Below, piece by piece: positions 22,134-32,299 of a DNA stretch of 64,000 bases. The DNA comes from Heterobilharzia americana. Taxonomy: Eukaryota; Platyhelminthes; Trematoda; Strigeidida; Schistosomatidae. The position numbers were made by a program, and so were the translations under genes. The stretch is from assembly GCA_944470555.2 (NCBI GenBank), contig OX104128.1:3596001-3660000 (forward strand), in the 5' to 3' direction. The notes beneath the pieces are model-generated. The model was not told the origin of the DNA, made no database searches, and worked only from the letters and a program-made list of their open reading frames with translations. Within the stretch, counting starts at the first letter, position 1. The number at the start of each line of letters is the position of its first letter.

Positions 22134-22735
22134 ACCAGGATCGGAAAGACAGCAACACAGGCGTTCAATAACCTGAAATGATCAGTGTGAAGGTCTACTG
22201 CACTCAGCATAAAGCGAGAACAACATCCGGATTTCCAACACCAATTCAGTCAAGTTAGTCAGTGCTTACATGTGATGGTTGAGAGACTTGGCGTGTCACG
22301 GAAAGCACTTCCAACAAACTACACACATTCATTAGCAACTGCCTACACTCACTTGATACTGAAGATGAGATGGCCAGAATAACATGAATAAGCAAGAAGG
22401 AACTCTGGCTGGCTGGCTGACAACGAACCGATGAAGAACCTACCACTCAAAAAATGTGTAGAAGTAGGTGGAGATGGACTGGATTGGGTATACACTGAGA
22501 AAGCCGATTGGGGACACCACTTGTCAGACCAGGCCGTCGAGTGGAGCTGAGATGGAAAAGGACGAGTTGGGCGTGGGAGTCGAGGGTGACATAGAGGAGA
22601 CGATGTGAGGAAGAAATGAGAGGTTGTGGGCAGTCGTGGAGTGAGGTTGAATAGATTGCAGAGAAGAGAGTGGAATGGAGGCTTGTTACTGAATCCTTAT
22701 GTTCGACTAGGAACCGAATGGACAACTAATAGTAA
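22134..22735 (+). mobile_element. RTE 3' fragment, inverted twin of 16.96-17.57 kb
   Basis: From CCAGGATCGGAAAGACAGCA to the tail GACAACTAATAGTAATAATA. Shares rare features with the minus-strand copy at 17.0-17.57 kb, such as AACCGATGAAGAACCTACC and the GGCTGGCTGGCTGACAACG run. Non-coding. Confidence 0.88.
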
Positions 22736-22737
22736 TA

Positions 22738-23500
22738 ATATATTTAGCAAATTGTAAAGATTTTTGTCTGATTAATCTGTTCCACTATCTTTTATTCTAG
22801 GCTCAATAAGTACCAATAATATGAAAGTAACTCTTAAGTTACTGTCATAAGATGGTGATATGCATAATCCAGTTAATATGTTTAAAACAGGAATAGCTTG
22901 GAAGGCAGGACTAATGCTGGTCAACATATTCGTTTGTTTTCTACAATTAGCTCATCATACGATGACCATAGAACTTAAGAAGACATTAAAGGTTTTTGTC
23001 AGATTTCCTTCAAGGTGAATGCAATGTTAAAGTGTTTCTGCATACACCAAATCACTTATCATTATTGTTCTGCTTAGGTTAGATTGATGCTGAACAAACT
23101 GAATCACAAATCCTTACTGAATAATATGCTTGTGTCATACTTTTTACTTCAATCTTAGTATTGTCATTCCAGCTTACATATTAAGCAAAACAGATAGATT
23201 TATGAATAAATGATACCCCATTATGAGGTAAATGGTGATGAAACGTTCAAGAAGAAACATAGAAGCCCAGAGGACACTAAACAATCATTACAAATGGCAG
23301 CTTGATAAAAATGAGTGAACTTATGTACTGGTTTTCCGCGACAAGATTCACTGTCCTAACACATATTCAGTTCAATGTTCTCCAATACTTCGGCGTATCC
23401 CAATGAAAGTTTCAAGGTATTTAATGACCCTAACGCTAAGAAAAAAAATTAAGGGCTAGGAAAAAAATTATTTTGCTAAACAGTATTCTTGATTTTCGTT
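22738..23500. other. AT-rich intron-like DNA
   Basis: A very good acceptor-like tract (CTATCTTTTATTCTAG at about 22785-22800, plus) is followed by only a short open stretch; I could not build an exon that fits phase. Nothing else seen. Confidence 0.3.
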
Positions 23501-24080
23501 CAAGGCAATGATAAAGAATATTCATACCTCATGAGGATAGTTTTCATAGTGTTGTGTTCTCTGAGCTAGATGGTTTAATCATCAAAGTTTCGTTGTCATC
23601 CTAGGCACAGTCATCAGCATAAACTTCAGAAAGAAGTAAGCGATGAGGTTTCCTCTGTAATTTGTTTAGTATCCTATCCTGATATCCTTGTGTATGATTG
23701 ATTGTTTTAGTCGCTATCTCCAAGTTTATTTTGACTGGTTGTCTTGATGATCTGAAATTTGACTTTCTTACTGTTTCCTATTGGTTGGACAGAGTGGTCA
23801 CCCTATCGTATCCGTCTGCATGAACATCAACTAAGAGTAAAGCGTCATGATAAACCTTCGCTTATATCAATGCATTTAGACAACTATAGACATGAATTCG
23901 ACTGAGTAAAGTGTGAAACTTATAGACGAACAAAATACTAAGAATGCCAGAAAATATTTAGAAGCTTAACATTCAGGTCAGTCAGCAATCAACAGTCATA
24001 CAGACATTGAGTCAATCTACCAACCAATAAGTAAAGACCAGAAGGTCAAATTCAAGGTCATCAGGAAAATCCATCCAATT
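23500..24080. mobile_element. PLE 3'-region inverted pair
   Basis: Left (about 23530-23795) is minus-oriented 3' end (GTGTTGTGTTCTCTGAGCTAG). Right (about 23795-24075) is plus-oriented, with a decayed tail region (TCAATGCATTTAGACAACTA, ACATGAATTCGACTG) and the GTCAGTCAGCAATCAACAG block. Same layout as at 12 and 16 kb. Confidence 0.75.
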
Positions 24081-24104
24081 AAATATGAAGACAATGAGGG
24101 GGTT

Positions 24105-24440
24105 GTGGAGATTTGGAAATATTTCAAGTTGTTATTCATCGAAGACTGATATTAGTTGGAGGAACAAAGGAAACCTGGGAGCACTGGACAGCTGTTTCGT
24201 CCTAGTATGGGACTCCTCAGCAGTGCGCACCCACGACCCCACCAGCAGGGATCGGACCCGCAACCTTCAGGTTCCGCGGCCAGCGCGTTACCATTGAGCT
24301 AGCCACTGGGTCAGAATCCATTGCTCCATATTTCCAACTTCTGTTAGCTCACGATATAGAGCGAACCGCCACCCAATGTCATCGTTGAGTATCTGTCCTC
24401 ACGGCCATCAGGCTTCGACTCCACCGGTCACTAAATGACA
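24105..24440 (-). repeat. SINE-B, full body
   Basis: On the minus strand: CAGTGGCTAGCTCAATGG (A-box-like), GGGTCCGATCCCTGC (B-box-like), then the hammerhead segment and a 3' end CTTGAAATATTTCC. About 330 bp. Unrelated to SINE-A outside the ribozyme core. A plausible Pol III unit. Confidence 0.8.
24181..24226 (-). ncRNA. Hammerhead ribozyme motif in SINE-B
   Basis: In minus orientation: helix I GCACTG (24221-24226) pairs perfectly with CAGTGC (24181-24186). Core CTGAGGA at 24214-24220, stem II GTCC/GGAC around a 7-nt loop, GAAA at 24195-24198, stem III ACA/TGT with a 2-nt loop, cleavage triplet GTC at 24187-24189. Every consensus core base (CUGANGA, GAAA, NUH) is present. The minimal stem III is the kind reported for schistosome SINE and PLE hammerheads. 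Activity inferred, not shown. Confidence 0.8.
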
Positions 24441-24444
24441 AAAA

Positions 24445-24905
24445 AGTTGGAAACAACCAATCACGTATATATATAGTGTATACGGAGAACACTTGAGTAG
24501 CTTACCTACCAGGTTCATACTCAAGATTTTAGGTTGGGTTCTTATCAAATTCGATAACAAAACGCGAATCTACTCCGAAAATCACTAGAACCGACAACTG
24601 AAACAAGTTTAAAACTTAGGTTCGAGAATACTGACAGTAGTAAACAGATGGAAATCGAATCTATAAAATTATGTATGATCTTTCCTAGAGTTAAAGGAAA
24701 TACAACCGGTAGGGACAATAAGACCTAGATTGTTGAACAAGTCTAGCTGACTTTTCGTACGATAAGGAAGATAAACAGTTATATTCAGCTCCGAAATTTT
24801 CATCCTGGATTTTTTTTACAACCATTTCAAAGAAGGCTATCACGCTTTTAAAAATGCATTGAATGAATCAATACCTAGTATTTTTTGTTCAATGACAATA
24901 ACACT
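24445..24905. other. Intron DNA, nothing recognised
   Basis: Lies directly downstream of the SH3 exon donor (24908 downwards). No repeat recognised. Confidence 0.4.
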
Positions 24906-24908
24906 TAC

Positions 24909-25181
24909 CGGTGCCGACTGATTCACTGTTTTCGGCAGTGGGATAGGTTTCTTCCTAAAAGATGGATTTGAATAAGTCCTGGTGGTATTTGAAGTATGAT
25001 TCGATTTAGCAGGATTTATCAATGGTGTTTTCGGTTGTGTATCTGTAAACAGACCAGATGACAAGGGGATCCTCACTTCCACATGATTCATTGGAAATAT
25101 TCCAACAGCACCAGTTTTTATAGATCTGCCCTTATACCATGATTCATCGACAACATCTTCCAGCATTATAATATCACCAAC
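24909..25181 (-). CDS. Exon: second half of an SH3 domain plus Pro/Ser linker
   Basis: A 91-codon exon, phase 0 at both ends; acceptor TTATTTCTGAAG, donor GTAAGTGTT. It opens VGDIIMLEDVVDESWYKGRS and continues TGAVGIFPMNHVEV, the RT-loop end, the first conserved Trp and the ALYDY-opposite GxFPxNxV strand of an SH3 fold. The usual Tyr of the P-x-N-Y-V motif is His. A polar linker follows with a PxxP-type KKPIPLPKT. SH3 domains bind proline-rich partners in cytoplasmic signalling or cytoskeletal complexes; the exact adaptor family cannot be told from one SH3. The first half of the domain is the 28753 exon. Confidence 0.92.
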
Positions 25182-25184
25182 CTT

Positions 25185-25535
25185 CAGAAATAAACAGGTG
25201 ACAAAGTTTGGTTATTTTTTGTAAACAGTAATCTACTGTAGAAAAAAATTTAAACAGTTTCCTAATCTTGGTGAAGATTTTAAAGTTGTTTACGTTGAAA
25301 CTGACCTCATCATTCTTCTTATTTCAGCATCAAGAAATAGTAATTTGAATCTAAATTTCCCTTCTTGTTATAGAATTGACAAGGAGTACTAAAGGAACAC
25401 TGATAATCTCAGTTTATGGGAAACGTGAATGGGACAGTCACCTGACATACTTCTACATTTGAATGCCTATGAGTTGCAAAAAAACTTAACTATATATCTT
25501 GCAAAGCACATGCAATCTACTTTTATCAATGATTC
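25185..25535. other. Intron DNA, nothing recognised
   Basis: Between the SH3 exon (minus) and a plus-strand exon. No repeat seen. Confidence 0.4.
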
Positions 25536-25539
25536 TTAG

Positions 25540-25745
25540 AAGAAGAAATAAACCTTCCAAGAAGAGTCTTGGTCAAAAATGTTTAAGTGATTTGTTCCAT
25601 AAATGTAAAACTCAAGTTCAAATATTAGAGGGACTAACCTATTTATGCTTAGAAAAAGACGCCGTACATTCAACTGTCATCCAGCTATTGATATCCTTAA
25701 GAGAAAGGTTAAAAACTCTTGACGAAGAATTTTCTTCGAAACAAA
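25540..25745 (+). CDS. Candidate exon of the plus-strand host gene
   Basis: Starts after GATTCTTAG; phase 2 in. Reads RRNKPSKKSLGQKCLSDLF, then KTQVQILEGLTYLCLEKDA and LLISLRERLKTLDEEFSSKQ: clearly protein-like, helical, Leu-rich with charged faces. The frame would stop at TAG at 25748, but a GTTAGT donor at 25746 ends the exon in phase 1, which joins the 26655 exon. The donor lies inside a 17-bp target-site duplication of a SINE inserted just after it. No domain name assigned; the pattern could be ARM/HEAT-like helices. Confidence 0.62.
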
Positions 25746-26175
25746 GTTAGTAGTAGTGTTATTTGGTTGGAGGCAATCGGCAGGAAGCCCTGCTTGACCT
25801 AGGTTTCCTGCTTTTGGCACTTGTTAGCAAGGTGTATCTGAAACCTCAACGAAAACGATATCCCGCCTGAGATCCGAACCGGCGTCACCCAGTGTTGTAG
25901 TCAGCCACTTTACTACTGAGCTATTTGGGCTGCGATTGACCTCCGGTAGGACTGGCTTACTTGTATTGATTGGTCACTGGAATGCAACCAATTTCATGCT
26001 TTCTGCCAATTGCCTCCAGCCAACTAACATCTACCAATGTGCACCGCGATACTGAGCCTCTTAGCTTGGTTGCAACATTGCAAATATAATCGATAGGATT
26101 CGGTCTGTACTCAGGACTAAACAACATGAAATTGATTCCACTCTCGTGACCAATCAATACAAAGTTAGTAGTAGT
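25741..26175 (-). repeat. SINE-C with 17-bp target-site duplication
   Basis: ACAAAGTTAGTAGTAGT occurs at 25741-25757 and again at 26159-26175. The 401-bp element between holds, on the minus strand, AATAGCTCAGTAGTAAAGTG (A-box-like) and GCCGGTTCGGATCTC (B-box-like), hence tRNA-derived. Both TSD copies are identical over 17 bases, so the insertion is fairly recent. Confidence 0.88.
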
Positions 26176-26179
26176 CTTT

Positions 26180-26650
26180 ACCAGAAGCCTGTGATAGTTT
26201 TACAGCCTCCAAAGATAAGGTTTACTACTGAAGCTTTCGCTGTTCTTGTATTCTGTTAACTTCTTATGTAATATCAAATCTTACTGGTTCCAATTCATTT
26301 TAAATAATGATCCGTTATTTAGGTATTTTATCAGATTGCTCACCTTACTGTCAAAAACTGATCACTTTTATAAACTTCTATCAAACTGTGATAGACATTC
26401 ACTGGTCTCTAATAACTGATTATGCCCTACTGGTGACAACTTGTACTTCTTGTTACCGTATCCTCCAAAAAATATTACATTAAAGTACTGAATAGTTTTG
26501 CTTAAGAAAACTACATAGTTGCAATTATGCTGCTTGGATGATAAAATTTGCCAAGAAAGTCTCTTAGCTAAACTAATCTTGATTTTCTTTGTAGTTTTTA
26601 ACGTATACTGAAGTACTTAGCAGAAGTAATTGCTTCACATAGCTAAATGA
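26180..26650. other. Intron DNA, nothing recognised
   Basis: AT-rich, no repeat seen, between the SINE-C and the next plus-strand exon. Confidence 0.4.
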
Positions 26651-26654
26651 ACAG

Positions 26655-26758
26655 TTCAGAAAACTCTCTGCCTGAATGCGCAGTATACTTATCAAGCTGT
26701 AGAGACCGTAATGTTGATACACAAATTTCTCGTCAAACTATGCAGTATAATAAGGAAG
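26655..26758 (+). CDS. Candidate exon of the plus-strand host gene
   Basis: 104 nt, phase 1 in (after GAACAG), phase 0 out, ending at a strong AAG|GTAAGTGTG donor. Reads QKTLCLNAQYTYQAVETVM then LIHKFLVKLCSIIRK: two amphipathic helices in the style of armadillo/HEAT repeats. Joins the 25540-25745 exon in phase (split codon ATT). An alternative acceptor at 26660 would break that phase. The next exon must be phase 0 and was not found. Confidence 0.55.
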
Positions 26759-26959
26759 GTAAGTGTGAGTTTTGTATCAATAATGTTATCTGGACAGTTA
26801 TACTCTTTATCTTCTAAAAAGATTTTCATGCAGAAAACAAAACGTTCGATTGAAATTCAGTTCGTATATGCTCTTCAAAAGCTCTTTTTTTGTGCAGAAG
26901 TTTCAGACATCAGAATATGATGTTACAACGGAAAGGCTACATATTGCCAACACTTTCGT

Positions 26960-27445
26960 TGAACAGTACTCTTGAAGCAAATGGCTGATGGTGTAGTGGA
27001 GAATCTAGTCACTGGGAGTCAAATCCAAGATGCTTGCTTTGTCCTATTATGGACTATCCAGCAGGATATACCCACTCCCTGGCGACTGATGTTGTTCCCA
27101 CTAACACTCGAGCCAAATATCCATCGCCTCAAACATCAAGGCGATATCCACTAGGCCGCTGAAGCACGACAGCCGCCTCTTCCACAACAGTTATCATTTG
27201 TTATTTCATAGTTGTGATCTCCCACCAATAACGACACCACTTACTGGAGTGCTGGTGTATCCAACTATTGAGTACCAAATAGAATGAAATGTATACCCTG
27301 GATTTGACTGCTAGTCACGAGGATCAATATAACCTCATGAACGTCCAACACTATCGAGAAATCTGCACAGAAGTCCACTGCCAACAGAGTTCTACCCCTT
27401 CAGCCCTGTATACCAACAGAAATTTACAAGTATCGAACAATAACT
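26960..27445. repeat. SINE-A inverted pair, decayed
   Basis: Minus half about 26960-27170 (GTCCTATTATGGACTATCCAG); plus half about 27170-27445 with a degenerate hammerhead region (AACTATTGAGTACCAAATAG then GAAATG). Ribozyme cores lost. Confidence 0.6.
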
Positions 27446-27449
27446 GATG

Positions 27450-28015
27450 GTGATTTATTACTTCAACTTCAACGTAAAGTTATCATTATTTTATCGCTGC
27501 TTATAGTCACATTATCAGAAACGTTCAAGGTAACATTATATTTCACAGACAACAGTTGTATAACCAACCGTGATTTTATTGGTGGTTGGATGTTTGCAAG
27601 ATCCATACGAACTGTCTGTGATCCTAGTCAACATCAGTGAGCCCTTGAATCAACAATCATATCACTCGGTTATTTTGGTTATGATCAACTCCTGTTGAAC
27701 AGGATTAAGTGCGCGAATCGGCTATAAATGAGTAGCCAATATAGCTCACTAGTCTTTATATTTCAGAAATAACTAAAATCCACCGACCAACTTATCAATG
27801 TGGAAATTAACATGACATGAAACTATGATGCACTGTAGTCTAGTGTCAGGTCAGTCTTACAGAATATAGTAGATAAGATAACGTAAGGCTATGTTTTAGG
27901 TTGCCAACTTCTGTCGGGAAGATATTTTGTCTAGTTATGTAATTCCACAGTTTTCGTCTCTAAAAAGAAACTGACCAAACTGAGCAAAACGACAAAACGA
28001 GAAATATGTCAAATT
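27450..28015. other. AT-rich DNA, nothing recognised
   Basis: No exon or repeat seen. Confidence 0.35.
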
Positions 28016-28019
28016 CATG

Positions 28020-28610
28020 TAATATTTCAAGTTGTTATTCATCGTAGACTGACATCTTTTGAAGGAACAAAGGAAACCTGGGAGCACTGGACAGCTGTTT
28101 CATTCTAGTATGGGACCCCTCAGCAGTGGACATCCACGACCCCACCCCACCAGGGTTCGAATCAGCGACCTTCAGGTTCCATGGCCAGCACGTTACCATT
28201 GAGCAACTGGGTCGAATTCCAGTGGTCTATATTTCCAACTTTGGTGAGCTCACGATATAACACAACCACCACTTGATATCATTGTTGAGTAACTGTCTTC
28301 ATGACCATCAGTCTTTGCCCCCACCGGTCACAACTTCTCATTGGAACTTCGGGAATACCTAGTCACCAATGAGCGGTTGCGCTACATCGTGAGCTAACAG
28401 AAGTTGGAAATAAGGAGCACTGAATTCTGACCCAGTGGCTCAATGGTAACGTGCTGGCCATGGAACCTGAAAGTGGCGGGTTCGATCGCCGGCGGGGTCG
28501 TGGGTGTGTACTGCTGAGGAGTCCCATATTAGGGTGAAACAGCTGTCCAGTGCTCCCAGTTTTCTTTGTTCCTCCAACTGATGTCAGTCTATGATGAACA
28601 ACAACTTGAA
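28020..28610. repeat. SINE-B inverted pair
   Basis: Minus copy 28020-28345: core reads CTGAGGGG, so the last core A is lost. Plus copy 28345-28610 with GTGGCTCAATGGTAACGTG, GCGGGTTCGATCGCC and an intact hammerhead core. The two share their 5' ends at the centre. Confidence 0.8.
28508..28553 (+). ncRNA. Hammerhead ribozyme motif in SINE-B (second copy)
   Basis: GTACTG and CAGTGC form helix I with one G-U pair. CTGAGGA at 28514-28520, GAAA at 28536-28539, GTC at 28545-28547. Stem II is GTCC/GGGT with wobble pairs. The core is fully consensus although flanks have diverged from the 24.2-kb copy, which suggests selection or shared recent origin. Confidence 0.72.
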
Positions 28611-28752
28611 ATATTTCTATATCTCTACAATGCCCTCAAAATTCATGTAAGACTATCCAAAAAGTTGTTTTCAATGGTTTACAGATCATCAAATGGTTAT
28701 ATAAAAATATGATCTATAAATCATACAAGTAGTTTAATCCTTTGGATCTTAC

Positions 28753-28954
28753 TTCAAATTCTAAATCACCTTCTACTCCAGTTTCAAAATTATACAATGC
28801 AATAACATGAGGTTGACCCATATGAGCAAATTTTTCCAATGATTTCAAGTTATATACACTACCAGATTTTTCATCAATTGACAAGGCTGATGATGAAGAT
28901 AAACTTGTTGGACTTGACCTTGGGTGGTTCTGATGTTTTGATAAATTGTTCATA
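28753..28954 (-). CDS. Exon: Ser-rich linker plus first half of an SH3 domain
   Basis: 202 nt, phase 2 in (weak acceptor TTAAAATAG), phase 0 out (GAA|GTAAGA). Starts with a linker MNNLSKHQNHPRSSPTSLSS, then PHVIALYNFETGVEGDLEFE, the ALYDY-type first strand and acidic RT loop of SH3. The donor splits the domain just before VGDII in the 24909 exon, so the complete domain is spread over two exons about 3.6 kb apart. An ATG begins this exon, but the phase-matched upstream exon at 33822 argues that it is internal. Confidence 0.9.
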
Positions 28955-29205
28955 CTATTTTAATAAAGAATTTAATATAAAGATTTGAATATATTGATAA
29001 AGTAATAAAATTAATCCCTATAAGGTGACTTCAAATGGTTTCTCTTAATGCCAGTTAATGATTAAAGCTAAAATGCATATTTAAGTTACGATAGGATTCA
29101 AATGACCGCCATCCAGGTTTCTGACCGACTACTTCATCAGCTGAGCCTTAAGTTCTTTGTAGGCTTACTTCTTCGTATTCTGAGAACATTTCCTATCCTC
29201 AATAT

Positions 29206-29208
<3 letters not shown>

Positions 29209-29256
<48 letters not shown>
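29209..29256. repeat. (TA)n microsatellite
   Basis: About 24 TA units immediately before a non-LTR fragment. Confidence 0.97.
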
Positions 29257-29260
<4 letters not shown>

Positions 29261-29990
29261 AATTTTTGCTCCAGGACTGGTCTTCAGCGGTACCGCGGTT
29301 AACAATAGAGACTGAAGTGGTTGAGTGTGTTGACCACTTCACTTATCTGGAAGTAGGATCAACCCTGGTGGGTTAGTTGCCGATGAGATTTCTGCACGGA
29401 TACAAAAGGCTCGATTGGCTTTTGCCAATTTGCGCCAACTATGGCGCCTCCGTGATATTCGTTTTTCTATTAAGGGTCGCGTGTACTGCACAGCAGTCCG
29501 CTCTGTTCTACTGTATGGCTGTGAAAAATGGCCAGTTGAAAGTGGAGGATACAAAAAGGCTTCAGGTGTTTGACCACCGTTGCCTTCGTAATATAGGACG
29601 TATTCCGTGGTGTCACTACATGTAGTAATGCAGAAGTGAGGTGTAGAGTTTTGGGGAGAAGAGGTAAGTCAGTTGACGAGGTTGTGAACCTTCATCGACT
29701 GAGATGGTTGGGACACAGTATTACGTATGCCTAGTCACCGATTGCCTCGTCATACAATGTTGGCTGAGGTGGGTCCAGGCTGGAAAAAGGCCCGAGGTGG
29801 CCAGAATAAAACATGGCACCAATGTATGAAGTCTCTGACTGTTGGTTTAAGCCATGTAGGACGATGCAGACTAGGTGGTTGGGGTCCGCGGGACAAGAGG
29901 AACCAGTGGTTGGAGACCCTAGGTGATCACATGGCTGAGAAGCGATATCAGTGGCGCAGATGTATACACACATTATCCTCATGTTAACAA
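29257..29990 (+). mobile_element. Second non-LTR family: RT C-terminal fragment
   Basis: Plus-strand frames broken by frameshifts give [30 protein letters not shown] (with one shift), [14 protein letters not shown] and PRHTMLAEVGPGWKKARGGQ, ending in QWRRCIHTLSS. A C-terminal RT region related to, but distinct from, the RTE copies. A minus-strand relative lies at 36.69-37.31 kb. Confidence 0.85.
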
Positions 29991-30172
29991 CGCTATACCG
30001 AATCTCACTATTTTGTCACTCCTCTTTCCTTTCTTCTCGTACTTTGTATTTCTTTTGACTGCATTCACTTATCTTCATCCTTCACCTCACTACCTTTTTA
30101 CTTGATGTGCTGATATGAGGTGTGGCAACTCGGACAGTTACGCAGTAATGCCTGGTCCTATGTTGATAGTGA

Positions 30173-30173
<1 letters not shown>

Positions 30174-30240
<67 letters not shown>
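30174..30240. repeat. (TA)n microsatellite
   Basis: About 33 TA units some 180 bp after the second-family fragment. Confidence 0.97.
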
Positions 30241-30243
<3 letters not shown>

Positions 30244-30339
30244 GAACATTTTACCACAAGGTATTTATTTATAGTAAAGAAGTACTTTTGAAATTGCTTC
30301 TTTAGTTTCACAGTTATTTTCATATTCTAAGTCTAAGTC

Positions 30340-31755
30340 TATTATATGACCAGAAACGTTTGTCATACAATGGCTCTTCCAGCTAATGGAAACTCATTGG
30401 TAGTAAACACCTTGGTAAAGAAGTACACCTTGACTTCTGTGCTTTGAACAAATCCTTTATTCTTCAACCTAACAGTCACATCCCATTTTATTCAAGGATG
30501 TTCCATAGTTCACCGGGAAAGATGTTTTCGAATGTCTCAAATCGTTGAAGCCTTCATACGGTTCAGATCCGAATGGTAGGTCAAGCTTCATATTCACCGA
30601 GTATGATGATACCTTTATACCATCCATTAGCTAACATGTTCAATAGATGTTTTTTTTGAAAAAAACCAAACCAGCTGCCTAGAAAGATATTAAGATAGTC
30701 CACGTACATAGGTTAGGGACTCAGGGCGCACGCCAAAAATTCCATTCGATTGTAGTTACCTCTCCGTTCTTGAAAATAATGGAGAAGCTAATAATACTAA
30801 TGCTCGAACCCTGATTGAAGGCTTTCAGACTCCCTATTCAGTTTGGATATGAAAGCAGAAGAAGCATTCTGAATGCCACCATTTTTCCTACATCACAATA
30901 TTGCTTGTAATCTTGATAGAAATGCCGGGTATGTCAGGTGTGCCTTTTTAGACTATACTTCAGCATTTGATTCTGTGCCAAGATATTTTCTGCTGGACAG
31001 GCTACACGGAACTAACACTGAGTCCTAGTTTGTCAGCTGGCTGCATTCCTATTTCTCTAAAAAGAAACAACATACTGTCCACTGAGGGAAGCGCTCCACT
31101 TCATTGCTTACTGTGACCGGTGTTCCTCAAAGAGCCGTCAATTCCCCCACTCTTTCCTCCTTCTTATAGCCTGATTTACCATATTCACCTAGTACCAATC
31201 TTAACAAATATACAGATGACCTGACAATTTCCATACCTGTCACTTCTTCAACAGATATTCGCAACTGAATGATTTCCTACCTACTGTTAGACCTTATACT
31301 TAATTCTTCAAAATGTTAGATTATAAACTTTAGTTTTAGATGTGAACATAACCTACGTAAACTGTTTGGTTCTCATGATTCCAGTTCTACTGATAGTTTT
31401 GCATTGGAGAATGTTACAAGTGTGATTTATCTCGGTGAGTATTTTTCTTTGGACACTTCCTGGTTCTCCCATATTTTACAAATTTCTAAAAGATCCTACT
31501 GTCTAACTTTGTGTATTAGGAAGCTAAGAGTATCTGGTATAATTCAGCCTCTTCTTTTGCGTTTCATAAACTCCCACATCTTACCTTGTTCTCCATTGTT
31601 CTCCTTTAGTTTTTCCTGGCTTGCTGAAAAGAGGACTATACTATACTATACTACAATCACGGATGTGATCAGTCCTGTTCATGAAAAAAAAAAACTACTT
31701 TTGTCTTTCGAAACTATTATATCCTTGTCGCTGCTTGTTGCTTCCTAATAGGGCG
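30340..31755 (+). mobile_element. CR1/jockey-like non-LTR fragment
   Basis: RT signatures, with frameshifts: a motif-A-like FLDYTSAFDSVPR near 30945, SLLTVTGVPQRAV near 31105 and NKYTDDLTISIPV near 31205 (TDD where ADD is usual), then a C-terminal stretch. Ends at about 31755. The left edge is vague. The 31.2-31.5 kb part is repeated at 63.65-64.0 kb. Confidence 0.78.
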
Positions 31756-31759
31756 GTGA

Positions 31760-32295
31760 TATAACCTGAATTTCGGGTACTTGGACAGTCACACACACAG
31801 TCACACAGTTCTTCAGTAGGTGGAATTGACAGTAAGATAGACTTAAGGCATATTCAAACGTTAAAATGCATACAAAATACTTGAGTTTATGTATATTTAC
31901 GATAACTTTGACTATTTTTAGTCCTTTCTAGACTGGCGTGCCGCATGGATTTTTATGTGTTCAACCCAAATGGTATTTACATGTTGGTTCATGTTCTTCT
32001 CTAGAAACTTATGTGCAACATGATTGGTTTTAAACGTCTTTAGAGACTTAGGCTTTATGAAGATCTTGGCAATTTTATTATAAACTACAATGCAAAAAAC
32101 ACAAAGCTAGAAGCAGTTTCATTGTGCACATAAATTTTGGCTGAAGGAAAGAAGATGTATTAACTGAGACTAGAATAAATTCAAGACTAATAAAACGCAA
32201 TAACGTTAAGTTCACATTACTGGTTAGATATCATTGGTGACTGGCGTAAGTCTACGCTTAAATTTATCAAATAAACCAAACTCTCAGTCATCTTA
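31760..32295. other. AT-rich DNA, nothing recognised
   Basis: No repeat or exon seen between the CR1-like fragment and an RTE copy. Confidence 0.35.
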
Positions 32296-32299
32296 GTCA

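Noticed and set aside
29102..29302. Plus-strand 66-codon frame with an Ile-Tyr repeat, and a similar minus-strand one at 30138-30323
   Set aside because: Translations of (TA)n microsatellites.
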